From Streptomyces sp. F63 (GTDB lineage Bacteria > Actinomycetota > Actinomycetes > Streptomycetales > Streptomycetaceae): 64,000 nt of DNA. Where the stretch lies: positions 310,001-374,000 of the forward strand of contig NZ_JAGPXX010000003.1 of the NCBI RefSeq assembly GCF_018070345.1, read 5' to 3'. Each line of letters starts with the position of its first letter. Positions within the stretch are counted from its first letter, which is position 1. The position numbers and the translations under genes were made by a program. The notes beneath the pieces were generated by a model, which did no database searches, was not told the origin of the DNA, and saw nothing but the letters and a program-made list of their open reading frames with translations. This document shows positions 35,157-43,009 of the stretch, one piece after another.

Positions 35157-36008
35157 TTAGAGCTCGCGGGTGACGGTGTGGATGAGCTCCCGGGATGCTT
35201 CGGGGCTCAGAGAGCGCGCGTCCATCCAGTCGAGGTGGGCGCGGAACTTGGCGAGCTGCGCGTCGGCGTGGAGGAACTCGGGGCCGTGCGTGGAGTCCAA
35301 CTGCACCGTGTCGAGCTGCGGCACGGGGCCTTCGGCGTACAGGATGGCGTGCCCCGCTCCGGGGAAGCCGTCGCAGCTGACGGGGATGATCCGCAGGGTG
35401 ATGTTGTCGCGCTCCGACATGGCCTGTAGATGATCGAGTTGGGTTCGGGTGACTCCGCGCCCACCGAACCGCATGCGAAGCGCCGCCTCGTGTACGTATC
35501 CGACGTACGGCAGCGAGATCGGCTCCTGCAGAACCTGCTGCCGGTCCATCCGGTGCTTCACGCGCAGCTCGACCTCAAGAGGAGACATACGCGGCAGCCC
35601 GGAGTTAAACACGGCGCGGGCGTACTCCTCGGTGTGCAGGAGGCCGGGCAGATGGACGATCTGCCCGGTGAGTAGACGCTTGGCGTGCCACTCGAGTTCG
35701 GCGATGTCGAGCAGTCCGGAGGGCAAGGTACCGCGGTACTGCTCCCACCAGCCCGGTTCCGTCTCGTTGGCCATGGCCGCCAAGGCGTCGACGTAACTCT
35801 GGTCGGAGCAGTCGTAGTTGCTGGCCAGTGTCCGCACGCGCTCCGGGCTTGTGATCCGGGTGCCCGCTTCCATGTTGGAGATCTTCGCGCGGTCCAGGCC
35901 CAGGAGGCCGGCCGCGTACTGGGTGCTCGCACCTGCCGCGACGCGGAGTTTGCGCAGTTCAGCGCCAAGCCGCTGTTGGCGTTCCGTGGGTGCGCTTCGC
36001 ATCGACAT
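35157..36008 (-). CDS. XRE-family regulator with DUF5753 domain
   Basis: A 283-residue transcription regulator. Residues 8-70 are a helix-turn-helix of HTH_31 type (RLGAELRKLRVAAGASTQYAAGLLGLDRAKISNMEAGTR). The rest is DUF5753 (IVHLPGLLHTEEYARAVF, LRIIPVSCDGFPGAGHAILY, LDTVQLDSTHGPEFL). Members such as BldB-associated AbaA-like regulators act with DUF397 partners in development and antibiotic control. ATG at 36008 has AGAGGA 4 nt upstream; the frame extends to 36086. Divergent from an RsbW-like ATPase gene, with inverted repeats between them, the classic three-gene set. Confidence 0.9.
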   Translation of the reverse strand: MSMRSAPTERQQRLGAELRKLRVAAGASTQYAAGLLGLDRAKISNMEAGTRITSPERVRTLASNYDCSDQSYVDALAAMANETEPGWWEQYRGTLPSGLLDIAELEWHAKRLLTGQIVHLPGLLHTEEYARAVFNSGLPRMSPLEVELRVKHRMDRQQVLQEPISLPYVGYVHEAALRMRFGGRGVTRTQLDHLQAMSERDNITLRIIPVSCDGFPGAGHAILYAEGPVPQLDTVQLDSTHGPEFLHADAQLAKFRAHLDWMDARSLSPEASRELIHTVTREL

Positions 36009-36072
36009 GCTGTCCTCTCTGCCCGGCTCCGTCAGTCTGCCGCGCTTCTCACCCTTGGTCCAAACTCGATCG

Positions 36073-36110
36073 TGGCACTTTGCCAATGAAGTGGTGGCAC
36101 CGCGCCACCA
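36073..36110. promoter_or_regulatory. Pair of inverted repeats between XRE and ATPase genes
   Basis: TGGC/GCCA around 5 nt (36073-36085) and TGGTGGC/GCCACCA around 5 nt (36092-36110) lie in the divergent promoter region. Their centres are 22 bp apart, about two helical turns. TAGCGT at about 36118 could be a -10 box for the ATPase gene. I infer operators for the XRE regulator. Confidence 0.5.
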
Positions 36111-36264
36111 TGCCCGCTAGCGTTGGGTCACGCGCAAGTCACACACCGCAATGCCGGAAGCGCACCGCGCGAGCATGCCCGCCTGCCCTGGGACGGGTGT
36201 GCCCGCGACCAGGGCGGCAGGCCACCGGCGACCCCAAACCGCGTGCCAAACACTGGAGTTCGCC

Positions 36265-36678
36265 ATGCCCGAGATCCCCCTCGTACCCGCCCACTGGCGC
36301 TTCCCCGCCCACCCCACCTTCGTACGGCACGCCCGGCAAGCCGTCGCCGCCTCGCTGCCACGGACTCTCCGACCCCACCTCGGCGACGACCTCGGCCTGT
36401 TGACCTCAGAGCTGGTCACCAACGCCATCCGCCACGGCGCCTGCCGGGAGGAAGAGGAGCTGATCGAACTCGTCCTGTGGCCGGCCGACGGCCACTACTG
36501 GCTGGCCGTCTCCGACCCGGGCACGGGCAAGCCCACCATGACCCACCCGGACGCGAACTCCGAAAGCGGCCGTGGCCTCCTCCTCGTAGACAGCCTCGCC
36601 ACCGCCTGGACCGTCCGCCCCCGCCCCACACGCGGAACATCCGTCATCGCGGGACTCTCATACCGCAGGGGCGGTTGA
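36265..36678 (+). CDS. RsbW/HATPase_c_2-type ATP-binding protein
   Basis: A 137-residue GHKL ATPase of the anti-sigma-factor serine-kinase type: FPAHPTFVRHARQAVAASL, the N-box LTSELVTNAIRHG with the ATP/Mg Asn near residue 53, VSDPGTGKP (G1 box) and GRGLLLVDSLATAW (G2 box). In Streptomyces such small ATPases are often encoded beside XRE/DUF397 pairs and may act as anti-sigma factors or regulators. SD GGAG lies 6-7 nt before the ATG. Monocistronic, divergent from the XRE gene. Confidence 0.85.
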   Translation: MPEIPLVPAHWRFPAHPTFVRHARQAVAASLPRTLRPHLGDDLGLLTSELVTNAIRHGACREEEELIELVLWPADGHYWLAVSDPGTGKPTMTHPDANSESGRGLLLVDSLATAWTVRPRPTRGTSVIAGLSYRRGG

Positions 36679-36773
36679 CCCGGGGGAGCGGCCGGCCGGG
36701 AGAGGGCCGGAAAACCGGGGGGCCCGGGCCGTCTCGCCGCGCGGTAGCGCGGACGGCGCTACGCTGCTGCCCC

Positions 36774-37754
36774 GTGCAGGAGACGCGCCTCGACACAGCT
36801 CGGATCCGGGCGGCTCGCCGGGTCATCGACCCGGTCTTTCTCGACACTCCGCTGTACCGCTGCGAGGCACTGGAGCCCGGCCTCGGGTGCGCGGTGAGCA
36901 TCAAGCTCGAAACGGCGAACCCGGTCCGCAGCTTCAAGGCGCGCGGCACCGAGGTCGTGGCGAGCCGGCTCGCCGGCCATGGCTCGCGAGCCGTGGTGTG
37001 CGCCAGCGCGGGCAACCTCGGCCAGGCCCTCGCCTGGTCCGCCCGCGGCCGGGGGATCGACGTCACCGTCGTGGCATCCCGCTTCGCGACAGCGGCCAAG
37101 CTCGACCGCATCCGCGCTCTGGAGGCCGGACTGGAACTGGTGGACGGCGACCACGAGATGGCGCGCGAGCGGGCGGCGGCCATCGCGCGCCACGACGGCA
37201 TCCGCCTGCTCGAAGACAGCCTGGACATCGAGACCTGCGAGGGTGCGGCGACGATCGGTCTGGAACTGACGGACACCGCACCGTCATTCGACGCCGTACT
37301 GATCGCTCTCGGCGGCGGGGCGCTGGCCACCGGTGTGGGGCATGTGGTGAAGGCCTTGGCGCCCGAAGTCGAGGTGATCTGCGTCCAGCCGCAGGGCGCA
37401 CCGGCGATGACGCACTCGTGGCGCAGGCGGCGCGTCGTCACCACCGACTCGACCAACACCATCGCTGACGGCGTCGCCGGCCGACGTCCCATCCCGGCCG
37501 TCCTGGACGACCTCCTCCTGGTCGCCGACGACGCCGTCCTGGTCCAGGAGGCGTCGATCATCACCGGTATGCGGATGCTCATGGAACACGCGGGCCTCGT
37601 CGCCGAACCGTCGGCCGCGCTCGGCATCGCGGCGATCCTCGAAGACCGCGGCCGCTTCGCCGGCCGGCATGTGGCCACCATCGTGTGCGGCAGCAACGTC
37701 GACGTGGACGCCTATCACCGCTGGGTCGGCGCCGCTTCCGTCCGCAAATCCTGA
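36774..37754 (+). CDS. Threonine dehydratase-like PLP enzyme
   Basis: A 326-residue fold-type II PLP enzyme: KLETANPVRSFKARG with PLP Lys55-region, VVCASAGNLGQALAWSARGRGI (Asn contacting the cofactor), IALGGGALATGVGHVVKALAPEVEVICVQPQGAPAM (phosphate-binding Gly loop), and a C-terminal IVCGSN. It lacks the regulatory ACT domain of biosynthetic IlvA, so it resembles catabolic threonine/serine dehydratases or racemases; substrate unproven. GTG at 36774 has no SD but TACGCT lies 8 nt upstream, which suggests a leaderless transcript. Confidence 0.84.
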   Translation: MQETRLDTARIRAARRVIDPVFLDTPLYRCEALEPGLGCAVSIKLETANPVRSFKARGTEVVASRLAGHGSRAVVCASAGNLGQALAWSARGRGIDVTVVASRFATAAKLDRIRALEAGLELVDGDHEMARERAAAIARHDGIRLLEDSLDIETCEGAATIGLELTDTAPSFDAVLIALGGGALATGVGHVVKALAPEVEVICVQPQGAPAMTHSWRRRRVVTTDSTNTIADGVAGRRPIPAVLDDLLLVADDAVLVQEASIITGMRMLMEHAGLVAEPSAALGIAAILEDRGRFAGRHVATIVCGSNVDVDAYHRWVGAASVRKS

Positions 37755-37831
37755 CATGTGCCCCGATCCGGGTTCATGGACAGGGGCGGGCCGCAAGGTG
37801 GGCAGCCTCTCGGCGTCATGGCGTCATGGCG

Positions 37832-38962
37832 TCATCGGAGGCTGTGGCGGTCGAGGCGGTGGATGAGCCCGGGGCGGCGCTGGTAGTCCTCGTGCAAGCA
37901 CGTCAGGCGCTTGCGGAAGTCCGCGTCACGACCGGTGTGGGCACAGGCGTCGCGCAGCTCCGTGAGAAGGGTGACGGCCGTGTCGTAGGCGGTGGGCTTC
38001 TTCGTGGCGATGTGGGCCTCGACTTGCTGCCAGAGGGATTCGGCATCGTCAGCGAGGGCGGTCAGGCGCTGGGCGCGGGCTTCGGCCCGCCGACGCTCGG
38101 CACGTTGCCGGCGCTCGGTACGGCGGGCGTGGGCGGCGTCCAGGAGCTGGGCGGCGGATCGGCGCCCCGGGTCGGTGGCGGGGGCCGGGGTACCGCGTAG
38201 GCGGTGCAGAAGGTCGGTCCGGAGCCGGGGTTCGGGGCCCAGGGCGAGCCGCAGCAGCAGGGCATCCTTCTGCTTTTCCGGGAGGGCGCTGATCAGCGGG
38301 GCGAGTTCCTTCTTCGTGAGTCTGGCGGGCTTCGCGGGTGCGGCAGGACTGGCCTGGGCCGCCACCGCGAGCAGATCTGCGTCCACGCGCAGGAAGTCCG
38401 CGAGCGCGCGTTGCGGGGCGGTCAGCTCCCCGAGCCCGGCTGGGACGGGCGGTTCGGGGCAGGCCTGGTACTCCTCCTCGTCGTCGTCCTCGAGTTCCCA
38501 GGCGGCGAGGGCGGACAGCCAGGCCACGTAGAGGGGGCGCAGATCGCCGGCGGCGAGTTCCTCGCGTACGCCGATGACGGCGGCGAGTGAGTCCTCGGCC
38601 CCCTCGACCCAGTCGCCGCCCTCGTCCTCGCCGGTCATCTCGATCAGGAGGTGGGTGCGAGTGGTCCAGGCCTCGATGTGGTGGTCCAGGCAGTACGGCT
38701 GTGCGGTGCGCAAGGGGAGAGACTGCCTGGGCAGGCGGAGCACGAGGCGGTGGGTGCCCCAGTTGCTGACGTACAGGTGGGCGTCGAAGTAGCGCTCGAC
38801 CATGCGGCGCGGACTGCCGCTCAGGTCGCCCCAGTTGTAGGTGTTGGTGAAGCTGGTCGCGGTGATGCGAGCCCGGGTGGAGATGGCCCGCAGCTGCCTC
38901 TGCTCTTCCCGGCTGAGCGGGCGGTCGAGGGCCTGGAACTCGTAGTACTGGTACTCGCTCAC
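37832..38962 (-). CDS. Unknown streptomycete protein
   Basis: A 376-residue soluble protein. The N-terminal 130 residues (SEYQYYEFQALDRPLSREEQRQLRAISTRARITATSFTN, YNWGDLSGSPRRMVERYFDAHLYVSNWGTHRLVLRLP) are a conserved-looking aromatic-rich domain I have seen in unannotated actinobacterial proteins. An acidic segment (EDDDEEEY) and a highly charged coiled coil (ARRTERRQRAERRRAEARAQRL, about 280-320) follow. No catalytic motif is clear. GTG at 38962 has AGGG 8-9 nt upstream. Related genes are, as far as I recall, often near SWIM/helicase genes, which are absent here. Confidence 0.65.
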   Translation of the reverse strand: MSEYQYYEFQALDRPLSREEQRQLRAISTRARITATSFTNTYNWGDLSGSPRRMVERYFDAHLYVSNWGTHRLVLRLPRQSLPLRTAQPYCLDHHIEAWTTRTHLLIEMTGEDEGGDWVEGAEDSLAAVIGVREELAAGDLRPLYVAWLSALAAWELEDDDEEEYQACPEPPVPAGLGELTAPQRALADFLRVDADLLAVAAQASPAAPAKPARLTKKELAPLISALPEKQKDALLLRLALGPEPRLRTDLLHRLRGTPAPATDPGRRSAAQLLDAAHARRTERRQRAERRRAEARAQRLTALADDAESLWQQVEAHIATKKPTAYDTAVTLLTELRDACAHTGRDADFRKRLTCLHEDYQRRPGLIHRLDRHSLR

Positions 38963-39378
38963 GCGCGTGACCCTATCGCCGTGCCGGCGGGTGTGGGCGG
39001 GGCCGGAGCAGGCGCAGCCGTCCGGCCGGTGTGCTGGAGGGCCGCAGGCTGCGCCGCGCGCCGCTCGCCCGGAGGATATGGCGCATCCCGTTGACAGCGT
39101 GGCCCTACTTGGAGGAGGGCCCCGTGCTTCGACCGACCCGGCCCCGGCCGCCGACCACGAAGGGCCTCCGTGAGTCGCGCGAGACCGGGTCCATGCCGGG
39201 CTGCGGACGGGCCCGTCACCGTACACAGCGTCGCGCTCACCTGCCCCGGCACGCGTGGCTCCAACGTCCCGGGCCCCCTTCCTCTGCCCTGACCAGCCGC
39301 TTTGCGCCTCGTTGAGCGTGAGAGAGCCGGACCGACCGAGTGAGCGTCACCCATTGGAGACTGCCCTCTTGGGTCGGC
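38963..39378. other. Gene-free stretch upstream of HTH/PIN module
   Basis: About 415 bases with no supported gene. It carries the divergent promoters for the 376-residue protein and the HTH/PIN pair; several short GC hairpins but no clear operator. Confidence 0.4.
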
Positions 39379-39407
39379 TTGCGTTCGCTTCGTTTGTTGC
39401 GAATAAT
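39379..39407 (+). promoter_or_regulatory. Candidate promoter of HTH/PIN module
   Basis: TTGCGT (39379-39384) and AATAAT (39402-39407) are separated by 17 bp, close to a sigma-70-type promoter and unusually AT-rich for this DNA. A 5-bp inverted repeat TTCGC/GCGAA (39384-39388, 39399-39403) overlaps it and could be an autoregulatory operator. Confidence 0.55.
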
Positions 39408-39431
39408 GCGACTACGACAGTGGAGGGACCT

Positions 39432-39896
39432 ATGGGTACTGCCACAGGCAGGAAGATCGAACCGGGTGTGGTCGATGCGCGTGACGCGCGGCGGGCTCTG
39501 CGGCGCATCAACGACTACCTGTCGCGTACGGCTCACAGTGACGAAGACATCCAGGTTCACCTGGAAACGGGCGCAACCGGCGAAGGCCTTGTGCTGCCGC
39601 GACCGGTGGCGGAGATGTTCGCGTCGATGCTGGCTGCTCTCGCCAACGGGCAGGGCGTGCAAGTCATGCCTGTCGATGCGGTGCTGACGACGCAGCAGGC
39701 TGCCGACATGCTGAACGTATCCCGTCCGTACTTGATCGGTCTCCTGGAATCGGGGGAGATTCCCTACAAGCTCGTGGGACGGCACCGTCGCATTCGTTTC
39801 GCGGACCTGCGCCAGTACCTGCGGGAAGACGATGTCAAGCGCAAGGAGGCAGCCGACGAGCTGATGGATCTGGACCAGGAGCTGGGACTGCTCTGA
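39432..39896 (+). CDS. HTH (excisionase-family) antitoxin-like DNA-binding protein
   Basis: A 154-residue protein. The C-terminal half has a MerR/Xis-type helix-turn-helix: VLTTQQAADMLNVSRPYLIGLLESGEIPYKLVGRHRRIRFADLRQYL (about 88-135). The N-terminal half is acidic-basic and predicted helical, typical of antitoxins that wrap a partner. SD GGAGGG lies 4-5 nt before the ATG. The PIN gene follows one base after its stop. I read it as the antitoxin/autorepressor of a PIN toxin; an excisionase role is the alternative given the island-like setting. Confidence 0.82.
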   Translation: MGTATGRKIEPGVVDARDARRALRRINDYLSRTAHSDEDIQVHLETGATGEGLVLPRPVAEMFASMLAALANGQGVQVMPVDAVLTTQQAADMLNVSRPYLIGLLESGEIPYKLVGRHRRIRFADLRQYLREDDVKRKEAADELMDLDQELGLL

Positions 39897-39897
39897 C

Positions 39898-40464
39898 ATG
39901 GCTTTTGTCGTGATCTACGACGCGTGTGTCCTGTATCCGAACACACTGCGCGATCTCTTAATCCGTGTCGCTTTGAGCGGTTTCGTGCGAGCCAGATGGA
40001 CCGACGTGATCCTCGACGAGGTCGATCGGAGCATCGCAGAGGACTACGGCATCGCTCCAGGGAAGCTGCAGCGTCGGAGAGCTCTCATGAACGAGGCCAT
40101 CCGTGACTGTCTGGTCACAGGATTTGAGCCCCTTATCGAGGGACTCAAGCTCCCGGACCCGGCCGACCGCCATGTATTGGCTGCGGCCATCCAAGCCGGC
40201 GCCCAGGTCATCGTGACCAATAACCGCAAGGACTTCCCGCCGGACTACCTCAGTAACTGGGGTATTGAACGGAAGAATGCCGATGAGTTCGTCATGGACC
40301 TCATGGGGCTGGACGATCGTGTCGTGTACGCCTGTGTCCAGGAGATTGCTACTTCCCGGCGTCGTCCGCCGCAGACGTTTGAGGACGTATTGGGTCAACT
40401 GGAGAGATCGGGTCTCACCGAGTCCGTGGCTGCTCTACGCCTCGGACCGGGAGCTGTGAGCTAG
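39898..40464 (+). CDS. PIN-domain toxin-like RNase
   Basis: A 188-residue PIN-domain protein (PIN_3/COG1569-like). Acidic metal ligands: Asp8 in VIYDACVLYP, Glu/Asp in DVILDEVDRSI near 37-45, and LPDPADRHVLAAAIQAGAQVIVTNNRKDFP (Asp near 85, 88 and 105), the standard order for VapC-like Mg-dependent RNases. Spacing to the HTH gene is one base, as in toxin-antitoxin operons. Codon use is less GC-extreme than the core genes, fitting acquisition. Confidence 0.85.
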   Translation: MAFVVIYDACVLYPNTLRDLLIRVALSGFVRARWTDVILDEVDRSIAEDYGIAPGKLQRRRALMNEAIRDCLVTGFEPLIEGLKLPDPADRHVLAAAIQAGAQVIVTNNRKDFPPDYLSNWGIERKNADEFVMDLMGLDDRVVYACVQEIATSRRRPPQTFEDVLGQLERSGLTESVAALRLGPGAVS

Positions 40465-40770
40465 CGGCGAAGCGCTCGACCGTCGTGTTGACGGGTGGCA
40501 GGCGCGGCCCTCGCCGTCCTGACGTCCGCCTACAGTTTGCGCGTGACCTCCGTACCGCCAGGAAGCCGACAGTGGGGCAAGAAGGCGGAGGCGTCCAATG
40601 AACCCGAGAGCCCCGGAAGGCCCGGTGCTCTCGGCCTGCCTGGGAGACCACTCTGTGAGCGTCCGAAACCCGGTTCTGACTTGGGCGAAAGACATCCCCG
40701 GCTACAACAGCATTGCCACGCGATCACTGTCATCGGGCTGCTTTCGGCGGCGCACGGCTGCACACAAGCG
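40465..40770. other. Gene-free stretch between PIN gene and tRNA terminator
   Basis: About 300 bases. No ORF has a good SD and start. It overlaps the right copy of the 43-bp repeat at its end and may hold the right boundary of the acquired segment. Confidence 0.4.
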
Positions 40771-40788
40771 AAGACCCCGCACTCAGCG
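40746..40788. repeat. Right copy of 43-bp direct repeat
   Basis: Matches 34235-34277 at 36 of 43 positions in direct orientation. It lies 41 bp from the 3' end of tRNA-Arg and runs into that gene's terminator. Confidence 0.7.
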
Positions 40789-40810
40789 TCTTGGCTGGTG
40801 GCGGGGTCTT
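40771..40810 (-). terminator. Terminator of tRNA-Arg
   Basis: AAGACCCCGC (40771-40780) pairs perfectly with GCGGGGTCTT (40801-40810). It starts about 19 nt past the tRNA 3' end in the direction of transcription, and could also work for the PIN operon from the other side. Confidence 0.75.
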
Positions 40811-40828
40811 TAGGCGCTTCCTGGGAAG

Positions 40829-40900
40829 TGCCCCCGGCAGGATTCGAACCTGCGCACACGGCTCCGGAGGCCGTTGCTCTATCCCCTGAGCTACGGGGGC
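40829..40900 (-). tRNA. tRNA-Arg(CCG)
   Basis: A 72-nt tRNA on the minus strand with acceptor GCCCCCG/CGGGGGC, discriminator A, D-arm GCTC/GAGC, anticodon stem ACGGC/GCCGT with loop CTCCGGA (anticodon CCG, codon CGG), T-arm GCAGG/CCTGC with loop TTCGAAT. No encoded CCA. tRNA genes are common integration sites, and an accessory-looking region lies just downstream. Confidence 0.96.
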
Positions 40901-41291
40901 GTGTCGTTCGCGTTCGCGGCGACGGGTAGAACCCTACCAGCTCCAGAGGGGTGCCCATGAACGGCATTTCGCGGGGTGGGGGAGGGGGTGACGAAGGGCT
41001 GCCGCCCCTTGGTTCCGGTGTCCTCCAGTGGTCCCGGCGGGGTTCCCGGAGCGGTGTGCGCCCGGGGCTGCAGGCGGGGCTCGTCCCCGCGCCCAGGTGT
41101 TCCGGCCTTGCGGTGCTCCGGCTCGTGACCGAGGACTCGTCTCGCGCCGTCCCGCGCCCCGGACCGAACCCCTCCGGGCCCCCTAGCGCATCCGTCTCGC
41201 TCACCGCATCCAGTCGGCCGAAGGTCCCCCGCAGGTGGTGGAAGTGGGGAAAAGCCGGACGCGAAGGGAGCTCGCGACCTACTCTCGAGTT
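40901..41291. other. Intergenic region upstream of response regulator
   Basis: About 390 bases with no supported gene. It holds the tRNA-Arg promoter (leftward; TAGGGT at 40936-40931 is a candidate -10) and the regulator promoter (TACTCT at 41280-41285). Confidence 0.4.
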
Positions 41292-41744
41292 GTGCCTGGC
41301 TCGTTCGCCCGGGTCCTTGTGGTCGACGACAACAAGGTGATCCGGCAGCTGATCAGGGTCAACCTCGAACTTGAAGGGTTCGAGGTCGTGACCGCGGCCG
41401 ATGGTGCCGAGTGTCTGGACGTCATTCACGACGTGCGTCCGGACGTCGTCACCCTGGATGTAGTGATGCCCCGCCTCGACGGGTTGCGTACGGCCACCCG
41501 GCTGTACGAGGACCCGCGGACCCGGCATCTGCCCGTCGCCATCATCAGTGCCTGCACACAGCAGGAGGTCGACGACGGACAGGCCGCCGGGGTCGACGCG
41601 TTTCTCGCCAAGCCCTTCGAACCGGCCGATCTCGTCCGGCTCGTCCGGCGGCTGGCGTGCGGAGGGAAGCGGTCCCCCGGGGAGCCGCCGGCCGGTGAGC
41701 TCTCCGGCGGGGACAGCGCGCCCTCCGCCCGTCCGGCGGGCTGA
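41292..41744 (+). CDS. Stand-alone response regulator receiver protein
   Basis: A 150-residue CheY-like receiver: acidic pair Asp12/Asp13 (VVDD), phospho-acceptor Asp56 (VTLDVVMPRLDG), Ser86 and Lys107 (AKPFEP). The C-terminal 30 residues are a Pro/Gly/Ser-rich tail and there is no DNA-binding domain, so it must work through protein contacts. No kinase is adjacent. GTG at 41292 has no SD; TACTCT ends 6 nt before it, as in leaderless Streptomyces genes. Confidence 0.88.
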   Translation: MPGSFARVLVVDDNKVIRQLIRVNLELEGFEVVTAADGAECLDVIHDVRPDVVTLDVVMPRLDGLRTATRLYEDPRTRHLPVAIISACTQQEVDDGQAAGVDAFLAKPFEPADLVRLVRRLACGGKRSPGEPPAGELSGGDSAPSARPAG

Positions 41745-41872
41745 CGGGCGGGCGCGGCGCTGCACGGTGCTGCGCATCACAGCAGCTGCGCCCCGCCCGT
41801 CCCCGCTCTCCTCCCCGTCCGGCCTGTGAAACGGTTCGCGGAACCACCCCGCACCTCCCCTACGCTGGATGC

Positions 41873-43009
41873 GTGACCCCCACCCAGCTCTCCCAGACCG
41901 TGCTGCGCACCGTGCGCCATGCCGTCGCGGACGGCGAGCTGCGCGTGCCCGTGCCCGAGCGGGTGGTGGTCAAGCCGGCCTCCCGTCCCGGTCACGGCGA
42001 CTACGCCACCGGGGTCGCCCTCCAGCTCGCCCGGCCCGCCGGGCTCCCGGCCCTCGGCGTGGCCGGAATCCTGCGGTCCCGGCTGGCCGCCGTGCCCGGT
42101 ATCGAACTCGTCGAGGTCTCCGGTCCCGGTTTCCTCAACATCACCCTGGCGGACGGCTCCGGCGCCGCCCTTGTGCGTGACGTCCTCCGCTGCGGTACCG
42201 ACTACGGGCGCGGCGGCGCCCTGGCCGGCGAGTCCATCGAGCTGGTCTTCCCCGGCGAGACCCGCGCCGCCGTCACCGCCGACGCTCTCCGCCGTCTCCT
42301 TCGCTCCCAGGGCGCCGCCCTGGTCACCGGCCGCTGCACCGGCCCGGCCGATCCCGACTGGGCCGGCCTCGGGGTGATCTCGGACACCGTCAGCGCCAGT
42401 CCAGGTGCCACCCGTCCCGCGACCCCCGGCGCCCCTGCGGGGGCCGCCCCGGTCCGTCTTCCCGTGCGCCCCGTGCCCGTCGGGGCCTCCGCCGCCGAGC
42501 TGCTCCGCACCCTCGGGGCGGAAGCCGCCCGCTGGGGCCTTCTCCGGCCCGCCGCCCACGACCACCCCCGCCTCACCGGGGACGAGCACGACCCCCTGCT
42601 CGTGCAGCGCGAGTCGAACCCCCTCTTCCGGATCCGTTACGCCCATGCTCGCGCCCGGGCGCTCGTACGCAACGCCGCCGATCTCGGGGTCGAGACCATT
42701 CCTGGTGACCTGGGCGCTCCGGGGGACTCCGGCGAGCCCCCCGCGCGCGACCTGCTCGCCGCCCTCCGCGCCTACCCCGCCGTCCTGGACGCCGCCGCGC
42801 GCCACCGCGCCCCCGACCGCATAGCGCGTCACCTCGAACAGCTCGCCGACGCCTTCTTCCGCTTCCACGACGGCTGCCCCGTCCTCCCGCGCGGCGACGA
42901 GAAACCCGGGGCCGCCCACCGGGCCCGGACCGCCCTCGCCGAGGCGGCCGGGACGGTGCTCGCCGGCGGCCTGCTCCTGCTCGGCATCGACGCGCCCGCC
43001 CACCTCTGA
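41873..43009 (+). CDS. nrtL: ArgS-related anticodon-binding protein NrtL
   Basis: A 378-residue protein with pieces of arginyl-tRNA synthetase but no catalytic core: an ArgS N-terminal-domain-like segment (TLRTVRHAVADGEL, GDYATGVALQLARPAG, VSGPGFLNITL) at 1-110 and a DALR anticodon-binding domain (FRIRYAHARARALVRNAA, LLAALRAYPAVLDAAARHRAPDRIARHLEQLADAFFRFHD) at 245-378. The HIGH and KMSKS motifs are missing, so it cannot charge tRNA. In corynebacteria a true argS precedes lysA; this degenerate paralogue keeps that place. GTG at 41873 lacks an SD; TACGCT lies 6 nt upstream, suggesting a leaderless transcript. Confidence 0.85.
   Translation: MTPTQLSQTVLRTVRHAVADGELRVPVPERVVVKPASRPGHGDYATGVALQLARPAGLPALGVAGILRSRLAAVPGIELVEVSGPGFLNITLADGSGAALVRDVLRCGTDYGRGGALAGESIELVFPGETRAAVTADALRRLLRSQGAALVTGRCTGPADPDWAGLGVISDTVSASPGATRPATPGAPAGAAPVRLPVRPVPVGASAAELLRTLGAEAARWGLLRPAAHDHPRLTGDEHDPLLVQRESNPLFRIRYAHARARALVRNAADLGVETIPGDLGAPGDSGEPPARDLLAALRAYPAVLDAAARHRAPDRIARHLEQLADAFFRFHDGCPVLPRGDEKPGAAHRARTALAEAAGTVLAGGLLLLGIDAPAHL

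Noticed and set aside
39432..39896. Phage or ICE excisionase
   Set aside because: No integrase, replication or transfer gene is nearby and the next gene is a PIN nuclease one base downstream, so a toxin-antitoxin reading is better supported.
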